A stretch of DNA of 64,000 nucleotides. Source: Candidatus Protochlamydia sp. (GTDB lineage Bacteria > Chlamydiota > Chlamydiia > Chlamydiales > Parachlamydiaceae). A model generated the notes under the pieces. The model saw nothing but the letters and a program-made list of their open reading frames with translations, was not told where the DNA came from and ran no database searches. A program made the translations under genes and the position numbers. Location: assembly GCA_013695355.1 (NCBI GenBank), contig JACDAQ010000050.1, forward strand, positions 1 to 64,000. The letters are read 5' to 3'. Position 1 is the stretch's first letter, and every line of letters begins with the position of its first letter. Below are positions 27,559 to 35,854 of the stretch, in pieces.

Positions 27559-27660
27559 TTATTCTCCGGGTGTTTCGTCTTCCAACTCGAAGTCTACGCC
27601 GTTTAGATCGTCGTACTCTTCCTCGTCATCATTAGGCGCGGCCTAGACTTTTTTGACCGG
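27559..27660 (-). pseudogene. C-terminal fragment with an acidic tail, interrupted by a stop
   Basis: The minus strand reads 'IPPPLPVKKV', a TAG, then 'AAPNDDEEEYDDLNGVDF' and 'ELEDETPGE' to TAA at 27559-27561, followed by a good terminator. The acidic end suggests a nucleic-acid- or protein-binding factor, but I cannot name it. The frame upstream is closed. Confidence 0.45.
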
Positions 27661-27739
27661 GAGAGGAGGAGGGATGAGCCGTCAAAGTCCCGTTTCTCTT
27701 CCATTTAGGTAGAAAATGTTGGGTAAGTGATTGGCGCTG

Positions 27740-28148
27740 AATGCTATTCTCTTTATACCATTATATGCTTGACGGTTTGCTGTGCGACGAATTGGGGCTT
27801 GGAAAAACGCACACAAGTCTATGGCCTTAATTGCTGCGTTGAGCAAGATCAAAATGCAAAGTTTCTAGTCTCGTGCCCTAATTCTGTTCTATATCCCGGG
27901 ATATTAAGAGATTTTTTTCAAACGTTAACGATCAAAACTCACCATGGTTCATTCAGAAGTAAAGATGATACTATTTAATCTGGTTTATTTTTAACATCCT
28001 AAGCATACTGAGAAGCGACGTAGAATGGATTAAAGACCATCCACTTGTTGTAGCGTTTATTGATGAGATCCAAGTGGCGATAAAGTTTACATCTGTTGCC
28101 TGCAAATCGCAGTTGATTAATGATTTACTTGCAGAATTGCAAGCCTGA
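27740..28148 (+). pseudogene. SNF2/RapA-like helicase remnant
   Basis: Pieces in several frames read 'MLFSLYHYMLDGLLCDEL' then 'GLGKTH' (Walker A of SNF2 ATPases, normally D-E-M-G-L-G-K-T), then 'CPTSVL'-like 'LVSCPNSVLYPGILRDFF', and further on 'DHPLVVAFIDEIQVAIKF' (DEXH-box, here D-E-I-Q). The order and spacing fit the first half of an SNF2 helicase core. Stops and frame changes show it is dead. The last frame ends at TGA 28146-28148. Confidence 0.6.
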
Positions 28149-28194
28149 TCCTCTTTAAGGTGAAAGAATAATTAATGAATTAAAAATTTTTTAT

Positions 28195-28683
28195 TTAAAG
28201 GTTATTCTTTAAATATGCAAGTTGCTCATCCCACTCGCCACTATCTTCCAGGGAAGCAGCAATTTTAACAGCCTCTTCATATTCAATTTTTGCATCTTCT
28301 TCATTATGCGAACTGGAATAACACTCAGCGCAAATTATCCAGGAAGAAAGGTGTAGAGGGTCAAGAAGATGGCAGATAGAATAAGCTTTTATTGCCTTTT
28401 CATAAAAACAGCTCTCCTGCTAAGAAATTCCTAAGCGCAGCCAGTAGTTGAGAGATTCAGGATTTAAAGTGGTAAGAAAGGCATTGATTGCCACAGATAA
28501 GGAATAATTTTCCTCATTATACTTAGCCTGGCCTATCGAATCGATGGCATCCATACCTTCTTGGGTTATACCAAGATAGGGGAATAAAATATCCGGAACT
28601 TCTTCCTTATAAGTTAACTTATCGAGCTTCTCCGCTACATAGACGATTTCTTTTGAAAGAAGTTCCCATAATTCTTGGCTCAA
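28195..28683 (-). pseudogene. SycD/LcrH-like type III secretion chaperone (TPR), interrupted by TAG
   Basis: The minus strand from 28683 encodes 'LWELLSKEIVYVAEKLDK', 'GITQEGMDAIDSIGQAKYNE' and 'SLNYWLRLGIS', then a TAG at 28420-28422. It continues in the same frame with 'QESCFYEKAIKAYSICHLLD', 'WIICAECYSSSHNEEDAK' and 'EYEEAVKIA', to TAA at 28195-28197. The pattern of 34-residue helical repeats with 'Y.kAI.aY....lLdP......' is that of class II (SycD/LcrH) chaperones of translocator proteins. Everything around the TAG is conserved in style, so a single point mutation is likely. Suppression cannot be excluded from sequence alone. Confidence 0.7.
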
Positions 28684-28784
28684 AAGTAAAATCCAAACAG
28701 AAATTCGACGCTTGAGAAGTTTGGAAAATTCATCAGAAGAGGATAAAGTTAAGTAAATTTACTCAAGATTTCATTCCCCATACT

Positions 28785-29414
28785 ATGGTTCTTCAAAAAA
28801 CTATAGGTCCATTGGAGGAAAAAATCGATGAGCAAAAAAACATAATTCTAAATTCTGTTCCCTTAAATATCTCTTTATTGTCTGGAAAAAATAATTCGCC
28901 CGATGCAAAAGAAACTGCGAAGCAATTAGAGTTTGTTTTTTATGAAAGTATTAAATCGCAAGTGACAATAAGCAAAAGCTTGGCAAAAATGATAACGGAA
29001 GGAAAAGACAGTTCAGTTCAAATAAAAAGGATGAAGGGGCTTGCAAAAACAGCTGAGAATCTTGCAAAGCAAGGAGATATCAATTCGGCATTTATAATTG
29101 CAAATGCTTTGGCTCAAAGTGAAGTGTCTAAATTAGCGCCGAAAGAGTATGAGAAAATAACCGAGACAACCAAGCAAATTATGCGGATTGCCCTTCAAGG
29201 AGATGGTAAATTAATAGAATCAGCGTTAACAGAATTGACGAAAAAATATGGTTTGCAAACTTATAATCAGCCTTTGACAACGCTCGCTAGTTTGGGCGCG
29301 AACGCTTCAGGTGACATTGAAAAAAGTGGAGAAGTGAGTGAAGAAAGAATTATAAAAATTAATAAATTTTTAACTTCGACAATTGAGCTAAGCAAATCAA
29401 GCATTAAAGAATAA
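28785..29414 (+). CDS. Unknown helical protein with a weak RasGEF-like C-terminal pattern
   Basis: A 209-residue, mostly helical protein without membrane segments. The stretch 'GLAKTAENLAKQGDINSAF' plus 'IIANALAQSEVSKLAPK' recalls the conserved centre of RasGEF catalytic domains ('fi.iA..l..l.nfnsa.aIvsaL..s.v.rL...w'). RasGEF-like effectors exist in Legionella and in some chlamydiae, so the match is worth testing, but the rest of the domain is not evident and the protein is short for it. It could be a truncated remnant of a larger effector. No strong ribosome site is seen at 28785. Confidence 0.45.
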   Translation: MVLQKTIGPLEEKIDEQKNIILNSVPLNISLLSGKNNSPDAKETAKQLEFVFYESIKSQVTISKSLAKMITEGKDSSVQIKRMKGLAKTAENLAKQGDINSAFIIANALAQSEVSKLAPKEYEKITETTKQIMRIALQGDGKLIESALTELTKKYGLQTYNQPLTTLASLGANASGDIEKSGEVSEERIIKINKFLTSTIELSKSSIKE

Positions 29415-29439
29415 TTAATTTAATATAAGCGGGTTTGGA

Positions 29440-29706
29440 GGCGGCCATGCCATCCTCCAAAATAAATTGAACCCAGCTACAGTCAATAAAAATCAATACC
29501 CCTGCTTCATAAGCATCTACAAATCGTTTACCCAGTTGAAGGGCATTCCCGTTAGATATCAAAAAGACGTGGAGCATCGCGCTCTATTACAAGGGACTCA
29601 AGTCGCACAAAGTTGCCTTTTAGCGTAATAGAAGATGGTTTTTCGGTAATAAAGATCTTTTTTCCAATACTTTGATTGGTAGGCTTATTTTTGACATCGT
29701 TAATTT
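29440..29706 (-). pseudogene. GNAT N-terminal remnant
   Basis: The minus strand gives 'SSITLKGNFVRLESLVIE' and 'RDAPRLFDI', the start of a GNAT acetyltransferase ('l.G..vrLe.l...da..Lf.is.g'). After a stop and a frame change it continues as 'GKRFVDAYEAGVLIFID'. No ATG at the expected place. It begins directly after the LRR gene's stop. Confidence 0.4.
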
Positions 29707-29712
29707 CCTTTA

Positions 29713-30729
29713 TCAATAGAAGATGATACAGCCTCGTTGCTCTAGTTCCTGAAACCATTCATGGACGGTTAACCCCTTGTTCAATCTAACATCCAGTTTT
29801 TGAAGATTTTTAAGATTGCGAATGCTTGCTGGCAATGAAGTCAACTTATTATCCCTTAAGTCTAAAAATCGAAGAGACTTCATATTCCCAATTTCTTCTG
29901 GGAGAGAATTCAGACGATTTGTTCTTAAATCGAGATCAGTCAGATTTTTTAATTCCCCTATGCTATCAGGTAACGTTTCTAATTGGTTGTTTTCTAAAAG
30001 CAGTTTTCGTAACTTGCTAAGTTTCCCGATAGTTTCAGGGAGTTGGACAATTTTATTATTCATGGCATGAAGTTCGTTCAAGTTAGACAAGTTGCCGATT
30101 GAAGCTGGCATAGAAGTAATATTGTTATTATACATTCTTAATTCTATCAGATTGCTCATCCCCTCAACACAATCGGGCAAGGCACTAAATTGGTTGTGTG
30201 TAATATTCAAATAAATAAGATGTGTAAGGTTTTCAAATGACTGTGGTAACGTCTGTAAACCATTTCCAGCTAGATAAAGAAATTTTAACTGTTCAAGAGT
30301 CCCGATAGCTTTTGGAAGAACAGTTATTTGGTTGTGGTTTACATCTAAGATTTCTAAATTTTTCAGATTGCCTATCATTTCTGGAAGAAAAGTAAGGAAA
30401 TTGACACTCACGTTTAATCGTTCAAGATTTGCCATGTAATAAAGTGATTCAGGCAATGTAAGGAGCTGATTTTTATAAACGCTTAATCTTTTGAGATGGT
30501 TAAGACGAGATACCTCAGGAGAAGGTTCTTTGATATGATTGCTATCAAACCATACTTCTTCGAGATCGTTTTGATCAAAAACTGCCTCAGGAATAGAAGT
30601 CAATTGCTTATTGGTTAAATCAAGTCTCTTAATAGACGTTTGAGAAAGTAAGCATTCATTCATAGATAGGTTACTCGCAAAAGATAAAGAATTAGTTAAC
30701 AGAATAGTTATGAGGAAAAGCTTATACAC
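29713..30729 (-). CDS. Secreted leucine-rich-repeat protein (23-residue repeats)
   Basis: A 338-residue protein starting with a signal peptide (MYKLFLITILLTNSLSFAS). About eleven 23-residue leucine-rich repeats follow, with the consensus 'LP.sIGnLknL..LdLr.N.L..LP', the bacterial/plant-like LRR subclass different from the cysteine type at 17918. The short C-terminal cap ends 'WFQELEQRGCIIFY'. The signal peptide implies Sec export, periplasmic or outer surface, in contrast to the other LRR protein. It is 11 bases downstream of the YjjX-like gene on the same strand, so the two are probably co-transcribed. Confidence 0.85.
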   Translation of the reverse strand: MYKLFLITILLTNSLSFASNLSMNECLLSQTSIKRLDLTNKQLTSIPEAVFDQNDLEEVWFDSNHIKEPSPEVSRLNHLKRLSVYKNQLLTLPESLYYMANLERLNVSVNFLTFLPEMIGNLKNLEILDVNHNQITVLPKAIGTLEQLKFLYLAGNGLQTLPQSFENLTHLIYLNITHNQFSALPDCVEGMSNLIELRMYNNNITSMPASIGNLSNLNELHAMNNKIVQLPETIGKLSKLRKLLLENNQLETLPDSIGELKNLTDLDLRTNRLNSLPEEIGNMKSLRFLDLRDNKLTSLPASIRNLKNLQKLDVRLNKGLTVHEWFQELEQRGCIIFY

Positions 30730-30740
30730 TCAAGTGGCCT

Positions 30741-31358
30741 TTAGGGTTTGGATTGATAGTAGTGATATTGACCGATAAGAGCTTTGACAATCTGCGTTAG
30801 AACTTGTTCACGATTCAAGCGATTTTGAGTAAATATACCAATAGCTCCCTCTTTAGCTCCTAGACTTTTAATTCCTGTGGAGTGATGCATAATGACTTCT
30901 AAATTTTCCCCGGCCAACAACGAGTTGCCATATTCTGCTGGAAGCAAAATAAGGGGACCATTGGTGAAATAGGTATTTTGATTTCGATCTACTATAGCGC
31001 CCCAGTGGCAAAGGTATACTTCATTTTGTAAGAAAACTACCCCCGCTTCTAACCCAATAGCAAATGCAGCCTCTGTTTTCTCTAAGCAGTCCTTAGCACG
31101 GTTAATTGCCCCGTGCAGAGTTTCCTCATCTGAAAGAGGTTGTGGGCGCACTTTCGATGAAGCAGAACAAGGAGTTACGCAAATGTCTTCATCGTTCAGG
31201 GCATTTTTCACAGCTTGGATTTTAACTGGATTAGTAGACCCTATAGCGATTTCTATTTTGTACAGCTTTGAAATGGAAGGTTGTTTCGTTTCAACCCCAT
31301 TGACTTGATTCACCAACAAAATACCTCCAATTGCTAAGCAAAGAATGCTTTTCATCAT
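30741..31358 (-). CDS. YjjX/DUF84-family inosine/xanthosine triphosphatase-like protein with a signal sequence
   Basis: Residues about 32-200 match the YjjX (DUF84) family, which removes non-canonical ITP/XTP. 'IEIAIGSTNPVKIQAVKNAL' holds the G-S-x-N-P-x-K nucleotide loop, and 'GAINRAKDCLEKTEAAFAIGLEAGV' (cited in part) and 'SLGAKEGAIGIFTQNRLNRE' follow. Ahead of the domain lies 'MMKSILCLAIGGILLVNQVNG', a hydrophobic segment with a signal-peptide layout, which is unexpected for a cytoplasmic house-cleaning enzyme. Length 205, against about 170 for the family; the surplus is the leader. It is followed by the secreted LRR gene after 11 bases. Confidence 0.75.
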   Translation of the reverse strand: MMKSILCLAIGGILLVNQVNGVETKQPSISKLYKIEIAIGSTNPVKIQAVKNALNDEDICVTPCSASSKVRPQPLSDEETLHGAINRAKDCLEKTEAAFAIGLEAGVVFLQNEVYLCHWGAIVDRNQNTYFTNGPLILLPAEYGNSLLAGENLEVIMHHSTGIKSLGAKEGAIGIFTQNRLNREQVLTQIVKALIGQYHYYQSKP

Positions 31359-31581
31359 ATTTGTCCTCTATCTTTTATATGCCGTCAAGCAGAATATCTC
31401 TTCTCATTCATTCTATTTCATTATCAACTCGACTGAGTTAGGATGATTCGGAAGCCTGAAGTGAATAATTAGCGTGAAAGGAGTGGAATCCTGACAAAAG
31501 TTCTGACATAATGCCATGTGAATTGTGTGTATGGAGAGTATGTCAGAACAAAAACGACTGATTTAGAAGGAGTTAAAAAAT

Positions 31582-31627
31582 TGGGGCAAGCTGGACTTGA
31601 ACCAGTGACCAGCGGGTTATGAGTCCG
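31582..31627 (-). repeat. tRNA-Met 3' fragment A (att-site scar)
   Basis: 46 bases match the 3' part of the intact tRNA-Met at 42320 (discriminator, acceptor 3' strand, T-arm, variable region and into the anticodon loop 'ggttatgagtccg'), with one difference in the T-arm ('cagtgacc' for 'cagcgacc'). The identity stops just past the anticodon. Same orientation as the intact gene. It reads as an attachment-site duplicate left by integration of an island into the tRNA. Confidence 0.8.
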
Positions 31628-31773
31628 GAGTCTCCCAATACTTTACAACAGTCATCAACTGTTCACAGCAATACGATAGCATACATGTACTCAAGATTTC
31701 AATTGGCAAATGATGGAATTTGCTGACATAAATAGGAAGACAATGTGCCAAATTTGTGCCAAAGTGAAAAAGA

Positions 31774-32011
31774 TTATTGGACTAATTTGAATCTCGGCTG
31801 CGATTGTCCATTAATCACAATATTTTCTAGAAACATGGCCATTGGACGCACCCATATACCACCTTTTCCGTATAGAGCTTGATAGACAACAAGTTCTTTC
31901 AACGTTTCGCTATGATGGGCGATTCCAATGATCTTGTAACGAAGACCTTTATAATGTTCATAAAGGCTGCCAGAAACGATTGATTGGGGGAGGTAAAGTT
32001 TCTTGGCTCAT
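31774..32011 (-). pseudogene. DUF1653 paralogue, frameshifted
   Basis: The minus strand begins MSQETLPPPINRF and then needs a frame change to continue as 'GSLYEHYKGLRYKIIGIA', 'ETLKELVVYQALYGKGG' and 'MFLENIVINGQSQPRFKL'. It is a close paralogue of the intact gene at 8740-8991, and about 60-70 bases beyond the stop are shared as well ('gccaaatttgtgccaaag' here, 'ccaatttgcgccaaagg' there). Its ATG overlaps the stop of the NIF3-like gene (ATGA). A small deletion near 31960-31985 removed part of the N-terminus. Confidence 0.75.
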
Positions 32012-32364
32012 TGCTTCTCTCTTTTTGCTTTTTTTCGTCCGATTTCATACACAGGGTAAATATCGATAACAGTTTCTTCGTAAGGATGAGCTTTTTTGAC
32101 TTCTTCCAAAACATGTTCCAAAACCGAGCGATTGCAGACTGTCTCAATTCGTTCTTCTACAACCTCTTCTAAAACATCTTCTTTCCCAAGATACGGATTG
32201 GAGCCCTTATTAGGCAGGAACCGACCTATTCCTTTTACTGAATAGCTGCAATATGAGTAATCTTCCACCTTGCCAGCTCCTGCCCGTCCCATGGCTTCTC
32301 TTACTGTATCAGCATGTGTTTCTGGGACAGTGATAACAATTGTCAAATAATCCGATAGTTCCAA
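32008..32364 (-). CDS. Stand-alone NIF3/YqfO-type domain protein (CutA-like fold)
   Basis: A 118-residue protein matching the extra domain inserted in YqfO-type NIF3 proteins: 'IVITVPETHADTVREAMG', 'GAGKVEDYSYCSYSVKGIG', 'FLPNKGSNPYLGKEDVLE' and 'AHPYEETVIDIYPV'. This domain has a ferredoxin-like, CutA1-resembling fold and forms oligomers; the biochemical role is not established. The C-terminus is basic. It was coupled by a 4-base overlap to the DUF1653 gene that is now broken. Confidence 0.75.
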   Translation of the reverse strand: MELSDYLTIVITVPETHADTVREAMGRAGAGKVEDYSYCSYSVKGIGRFLPNKGSNPYLGKEDVLEEVVEERIETVCNRSVLEHVLEEVKKAHPYEETVIDIYPVYEIGRKKAKREKQ

Positions 32365-32610
32365 AAAGTTAATCTCCTGTTTTATTTCAAAGCATCACAT
32401 CTTGTCATATTGAGAAATGCAATGCTCAAAATGACAAACATGAGTTGGTTCAATCTGTTGCTAAAAAATTTGTGCATGAGGCGATTGTAGGCAAAGACCA
32501 TTAATTCTGCATCGGGTTTTCACAGATCAATAGATAAAAGATGCTTCAAGAGCATTGACTTTCACATTGAGGAATGTCAAAATCTTCTTCTATTTCAAAA
32601 AGGACAGAAG

Positions 32611-32829
32611 ATGGCCAAAAAAATAAAAACACCTTTAATACCCGCAGTTTCGCAATCCAAAGTCCCATTAGACTACTTAGATTTTCTTAATAGCTTGAAA
32701 TCTAGAATGCTTTTGTATTTCCCACAAGCTTTGGATACCTTGATTTGTTTTTTGAATAATGTCAGACCACTTCTGCATAAAGACTCTTTCAATTGTTTTT
32801 ATTTAAAAACTCCAAAATTAAAATTTTAG
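32611..32829 (+). pseudogene. Possible N-terminal remnant of a second YhcG/DUF1016 gene
   Basis: The frame starts 'MAKKIKTPLIPAVSQSKV' and 'PLDYLDFLNSLKSRM', the layout of the YhcG N-terminus ('..P.gY..lLe.LKsRI') seen in the intact gene at 38564. It then loses similarity and ends after 72 codons. The flanks (32365-32610 and 32830-33373) show no other identifiable gene, apart from a minus-strand coding-like scrap at about 33200-33340 ('RIELEKAYHKLGEIYVAN'). Confidence 0.35.
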
Positions 32830-33373
32830 GAGTAATCGATGCTTATATTTTCGACTTGGTGCAATTCAAAATTCTCTTTGCCGTCACAATCTATATTGAA
32901 AGAAGTGTAAATTGCAAATAAAATTTAGAATATTTTCCATCGCATCATTCATGCCATGTTTGATTTTAATTTTCTGGATGGGATGTATAAATGCAGGATT
33001 AAAGATAAAAAGATTGTACATTCTATTTTTATCCTCTCGGAAGGCTAAAGCCCAAGATTTTAAACAAATTTTAATATTGAATTCAGTAAATTTTTTTTCA
33101 ATGAAACCTTCATCGTTAAATTGAGTTGCCTGGGGCAGATGTTTCTATCGGTTCCTCCGCCATCCCCATTTAAAGAAACTGCAACGCGGAATGATAGCTT
33201 TTCTTGATCTAATGAACGGCTTCATTGGCCACATAGATTTCACCTAATTTGTGATAGGCTTTTTCTAGCTCAATTCTGCAATTAATTAATTCAGCTCTTT
33301 TTGATGTAAAAGCAAGATTGCGTAACGCTTGCGTAAACAAAGAAAAGCTGTTGTGGAGGTATTGTTGAAAAAG

Positions 33374-33418
33374 TGGAGCAAGCTGGACTTGAACCAGCGA
33401 CTAGCGGGTAATGAGTCC
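33374..33418 (-). repeat. tRNA-Met 3' fragment B (att-site scar)
   Basis: 45 bases match the intact tRNA-Met from its 3' end to the anticodon loop, with three substitutions ('ggagca' for 'ggggca', 'gactag' for 'gaccag', 'gggtaatg' for 'gggttatg'). The flank on the 3' side ('aaagctgttgtggaggt') is shared with fragment C at 36443, so both belong to related island ends. Confidence 0.75.
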
Positions 33419-33624
33419 CTTCCCTCTCCTTAAACACCGCAAATTACAGTAGCTGACATTGACCACTATACAGCAAAAAAGCCCTTTTCGTCCATGCCAA
33501 TTAATGCCTTTTGATGTAACTTGCGCCCCCCTTTTGGTCCAGTGGTCAACGGATTTTGACAGACTTGTTAATGATAAAAACGTATGCAGAAATTGGAAAA
33601 TGCCGACGTTTTTTTCACTTAAAC

Positions 33625-34200
33625 TTATTCGACTTTTTTTTTCAGCCAGGAGGAAAAAGCCATCGAGCGCCTTGAAATTCGTAAAATCAAACGTTGATTA
33701 TTTATTTTGCTGAAATCAAGTTCGAATATAATGCTTTCTGCTTCACCATCTTTAAAAACAACTCGAGAGGACACTTTTTTATTTATGGTTATGCTGAGAG
33801 GTGATTCGCATCGCAATAAGCTCTTTTGCAACACCATTGAGGGTTACACGGATCATGTGCAAAAGCACATCGAATCATGTAAAAAATATTTCTCAAGGCA
33901 CCGATTTCAGATCTATCTTTTGAGTCTTTTTGACCAAATTTATTATCTAAAGCTCGATCCCTCGCGCATGCTGTAATTGCTAATGCAGAAAAAACTAAGT
34001 TGATAAAGCGGTTTTTAAAATTGTACTGTTTTGGTTTGTATTTAAATGTGATCCGTTGTCGTATTAACACCAATATTATAAGAAAAGCCTAATGGGTTAA
34101 TAAAATTTTCTCTAAATCCTATTTGTAAACGAGCAGCTAAGACTAATGTGTTTAATGCCTCTTCAATTTCTTCAGCTGGGTTTTTCGGGTATAAATTCAT
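33625..34200 (-). pseudogene. Conserved hypothetical 'RCAFAH' family protein, frameshifted
   Basis: Three frames in succession on the minus strand rebuild one protein: 'MNLYPKNPAEEIEEALNT' from the ATG at 34200, then 'YNFKNRFINLVFSALAIT' and 'LRNIFYMIRCAFAHDPCN', then 'KVSSRVVFKDGEAESIIF' and 'ELDFSKINNQR'. The 'iR.ilYmiRCAFAHdp..p.W' block belongs to a widespread family of uncharacterised bacterial proteins. Two frame breaks (about 34045 and 33790) mark it as dead. Confidence 0.55.
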
Positions 34201-34300
34201 ACGCTCGTACCTCTTGAGTTATAGGTTTTTCTGTTCCAGATTTTAACCTGTTCCAAAAATAATGAACAGAGTAAAATAACGAACAGACGAGGAGGGTGTT

Positions 34301-35032
34301 ATGGAAGGTCGATTTTTGATAGGTTCAAATGAAAATCCCATGGAAGGTAATATATATTCGGATAAGGCTGCAGTGGTTCTTGATTGGTTGTTGAAAGAAA
34401 ACATAAAAAATCGAGAGTTATCCGTTCGAAACGTGTCTAAGGAATCAGGGGTAAGTCTTGGGTCGGTACAACGCGTCTTTGGGACTTTAGTTTTAAAAGG
34501 AATTTTGCAAGCCGAAGGAATAAGAACCTCCAAAAAGTTTTTCTTGAAAGATCCCAAACACCTCCTTGAAAGCTGGTTAGAACATTATAGCATCGTAAAA
34601 AAATGCAAAATGAGAACTTATCGTTCAGGATTCCAAGATAAAGCAGAACTTTTAGAGATGATCAAAAAGTCCAATCTAAGCAATAAAGTAGCATTGGCTC
34701 TTCATTCTGCTGCTGAAGCGCTTGGATATAAAAACACCAACTTAAATACTCTTGAACTATACCTGCTTGATCCTTTAGTTAGATCACAACTTGAGAAAAA
34801 TCTACTATTAGAACCACAAGAAAGAGGCTATGAAGTTTTGCTTATAGAGCCTTACTACAAAAGCTTGCTTAAAAACACTTCTGACTCCGATCTAGACATT
34901 AATGTTTCTCCTTCCATTTTGACTTTTTTGGATTTATATCACTTTCCTTTACGTGGACAAGAACAAGCAGAATTTATGGCAGAACGTCTTCCAGAGCTTA
35001 AACGTATTTATAAAAGCGGTAAATCGCCATGA
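34301..35032 (+). CDS. AbiEi-type antitoxin/regulator of a type IV toxin-antitoxin pair
   Basis: A 243-residue protein preceded by GAGGAGG. Residues about 20-75 form a winged helix ('VVLDWLLKENIKNRELSV', 'VSKESGVSLGSVQRVFGTL'), and 'FFLKDPKHLLESWLEHY' follows, the arrangement of AbiEi-family transcriptional regulators (COG4861 type). The rest is helical with conserved-looking 'NKVALALHSAAEALGY'. Its last four bases overlap the start of the nucleotidyltransferase gene (ATGA), the standard type IV toxin-antitoxin organisation in which the regulator represses the pair. The system is known from phage abortive infection. It lies on the island between tRNA fragments B and C. Confidence 0.75.
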   Translation: MEGRFLIGSNENPMEGNIYSDKAAVVLDWLLKENIKNRELSVRNVSKESGVSLGSVQRVFGTLVLKGILQAEGIRTSKKFFLKDPKHLLESWLEHYSIVKKCKMRTYRSGFQDKAELLEMIKKSNLSNKVALALHSAAEALGYKNTNLNTLELYLLDPLVRSQLEKNLLLEPQERGYEVLLIEPYYKSLLKNTSDSDLDINVSPSILTFLDLYHFPLRGQEQAEFMAERLPELKRIYKSGKSP

Positions 35033-35820
35033 CATTTAACCAAGAAGACAAAATTATTTCAGAATTTTTAGAATCTATAGGTCCATGGAGAGATTTTGTT
35101 GTAATTGGAGGGGGTTTTGCTCTTTTCATCTATAAACTTTACTTAAGTGATCCAAAGTTAAAAAATCCTCCGATAGGAACAAGAGATATTGATTCCCTCA
35201 TTCCAAGAAAAATTCCAGAAATATCAAAAAAGAATATTCAAAGTTACCTTCGAGAAGCTGGCTTCAATCATATTTTTAAAGATCTAGGTGATCCAGCAAC
35301 GGAAGCCTATGTGAAGGTCATTGCAGGAGCAGAGGTAGAAATTGAATTCTTAACCAACGACTCTGTCAGAAACAACAAAGATAAAAATATTGTTATAGCA
35401 GGAGTGGTAGCCAAACCGCTGAGCTACTTAACTTTAAGCCTACAGAAAACGTTAAAATTTCAAACTTATTCAAAAATTACTGGAAATGTGGTGACACCTG
35501 GTGCTTGGATATTCCATAAAGGCTTAACTTTTACGAAACGCAAAAGCTCTCTAAAGGCATTAAAGGACCTTTATGGCATTTGGTATGTTGCTTCGCAATT
35601 GGCGGACTTTTCTGATAATGCTTTAGATGAATTCGTTATACTAGCCAAACAGCATCCAAAATGGTTTAAAACTTTTCAGAAAAATCTACAGAATTGGTTT
35701 AACAACGCCTCTCCAAGTGACTGGTCTAAATTAGAGGCACAGGACCCCTCTGGCAGTTTGCGAAAGCTTATTTTTGAACAGATCATGAAGAAGCTTTTCG
35801 AACTTTCAGGCATCCTTTAA
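35029..35820 (+). CDS. AbiEii-type nucleotidyltransferase toxin
   Basis: A 263-residue nucleotidyltransferase-fold protein. 'FVVIGGGFALFIYKLYLS' is the G-G-x-A helix of the polymerase-beta superfamily, followed by 'IGTRDIDSLIPRKI' with the D-x-D pair (DID), and 'GAEVEIEFLTND' supplying the third acidic position. These are the hallmarks of AbiEii/MenT-type toxins, which attach nucleotides to RNA targets such as tRNA ends. The C-terminal half is helical. It is coupled to the regulator by a 4-base overlap. A decayed fragment of a sister gene is found at 24943-25044. Confidence 0.75.
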   Translation: MTFNQEDKIISEFLESIGPWRDFVVIGGGFALFIYKLYLSDPKLKNPPIGTRDIDSLIPRKIPEISKKNIQSYLREAGFNHIFKDLGDPATEAYVKVIAGAEVEIEFLTNDSVRNNKDKNIVIAGVVAKPLSYLTLSLQKTLKFQTYSKITGNVVTPGAWIFHKGLTFTKRKSSLKALKDLYGIWYVASQLADFSDNALDEFVILAKQHPKWFKTFQKNLQNWFNNASPSDWSKLEAQDPSGSLRKLIFEQIMKKLFELSGIL

Positions 35821-35854
35821 AACTGATAAAGTCCTAGAATATCCATTCAAACAA

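Noticed and set aside
28420-28422. Alternative genetic code or TAG read-through to explain the chaperone and other interrupted genes
   Set aside because: The interruptions use different stops (TAA, TAG) and are mixed with frameshifts, while intact genes end normally. Ordinary decay is simpler.
32912-33124. 70-codon plus-strand frame with a hydrophobic start
   Set aside because: No ribosome site and no family; the hydrophobicity comes from AT-rich DNA.
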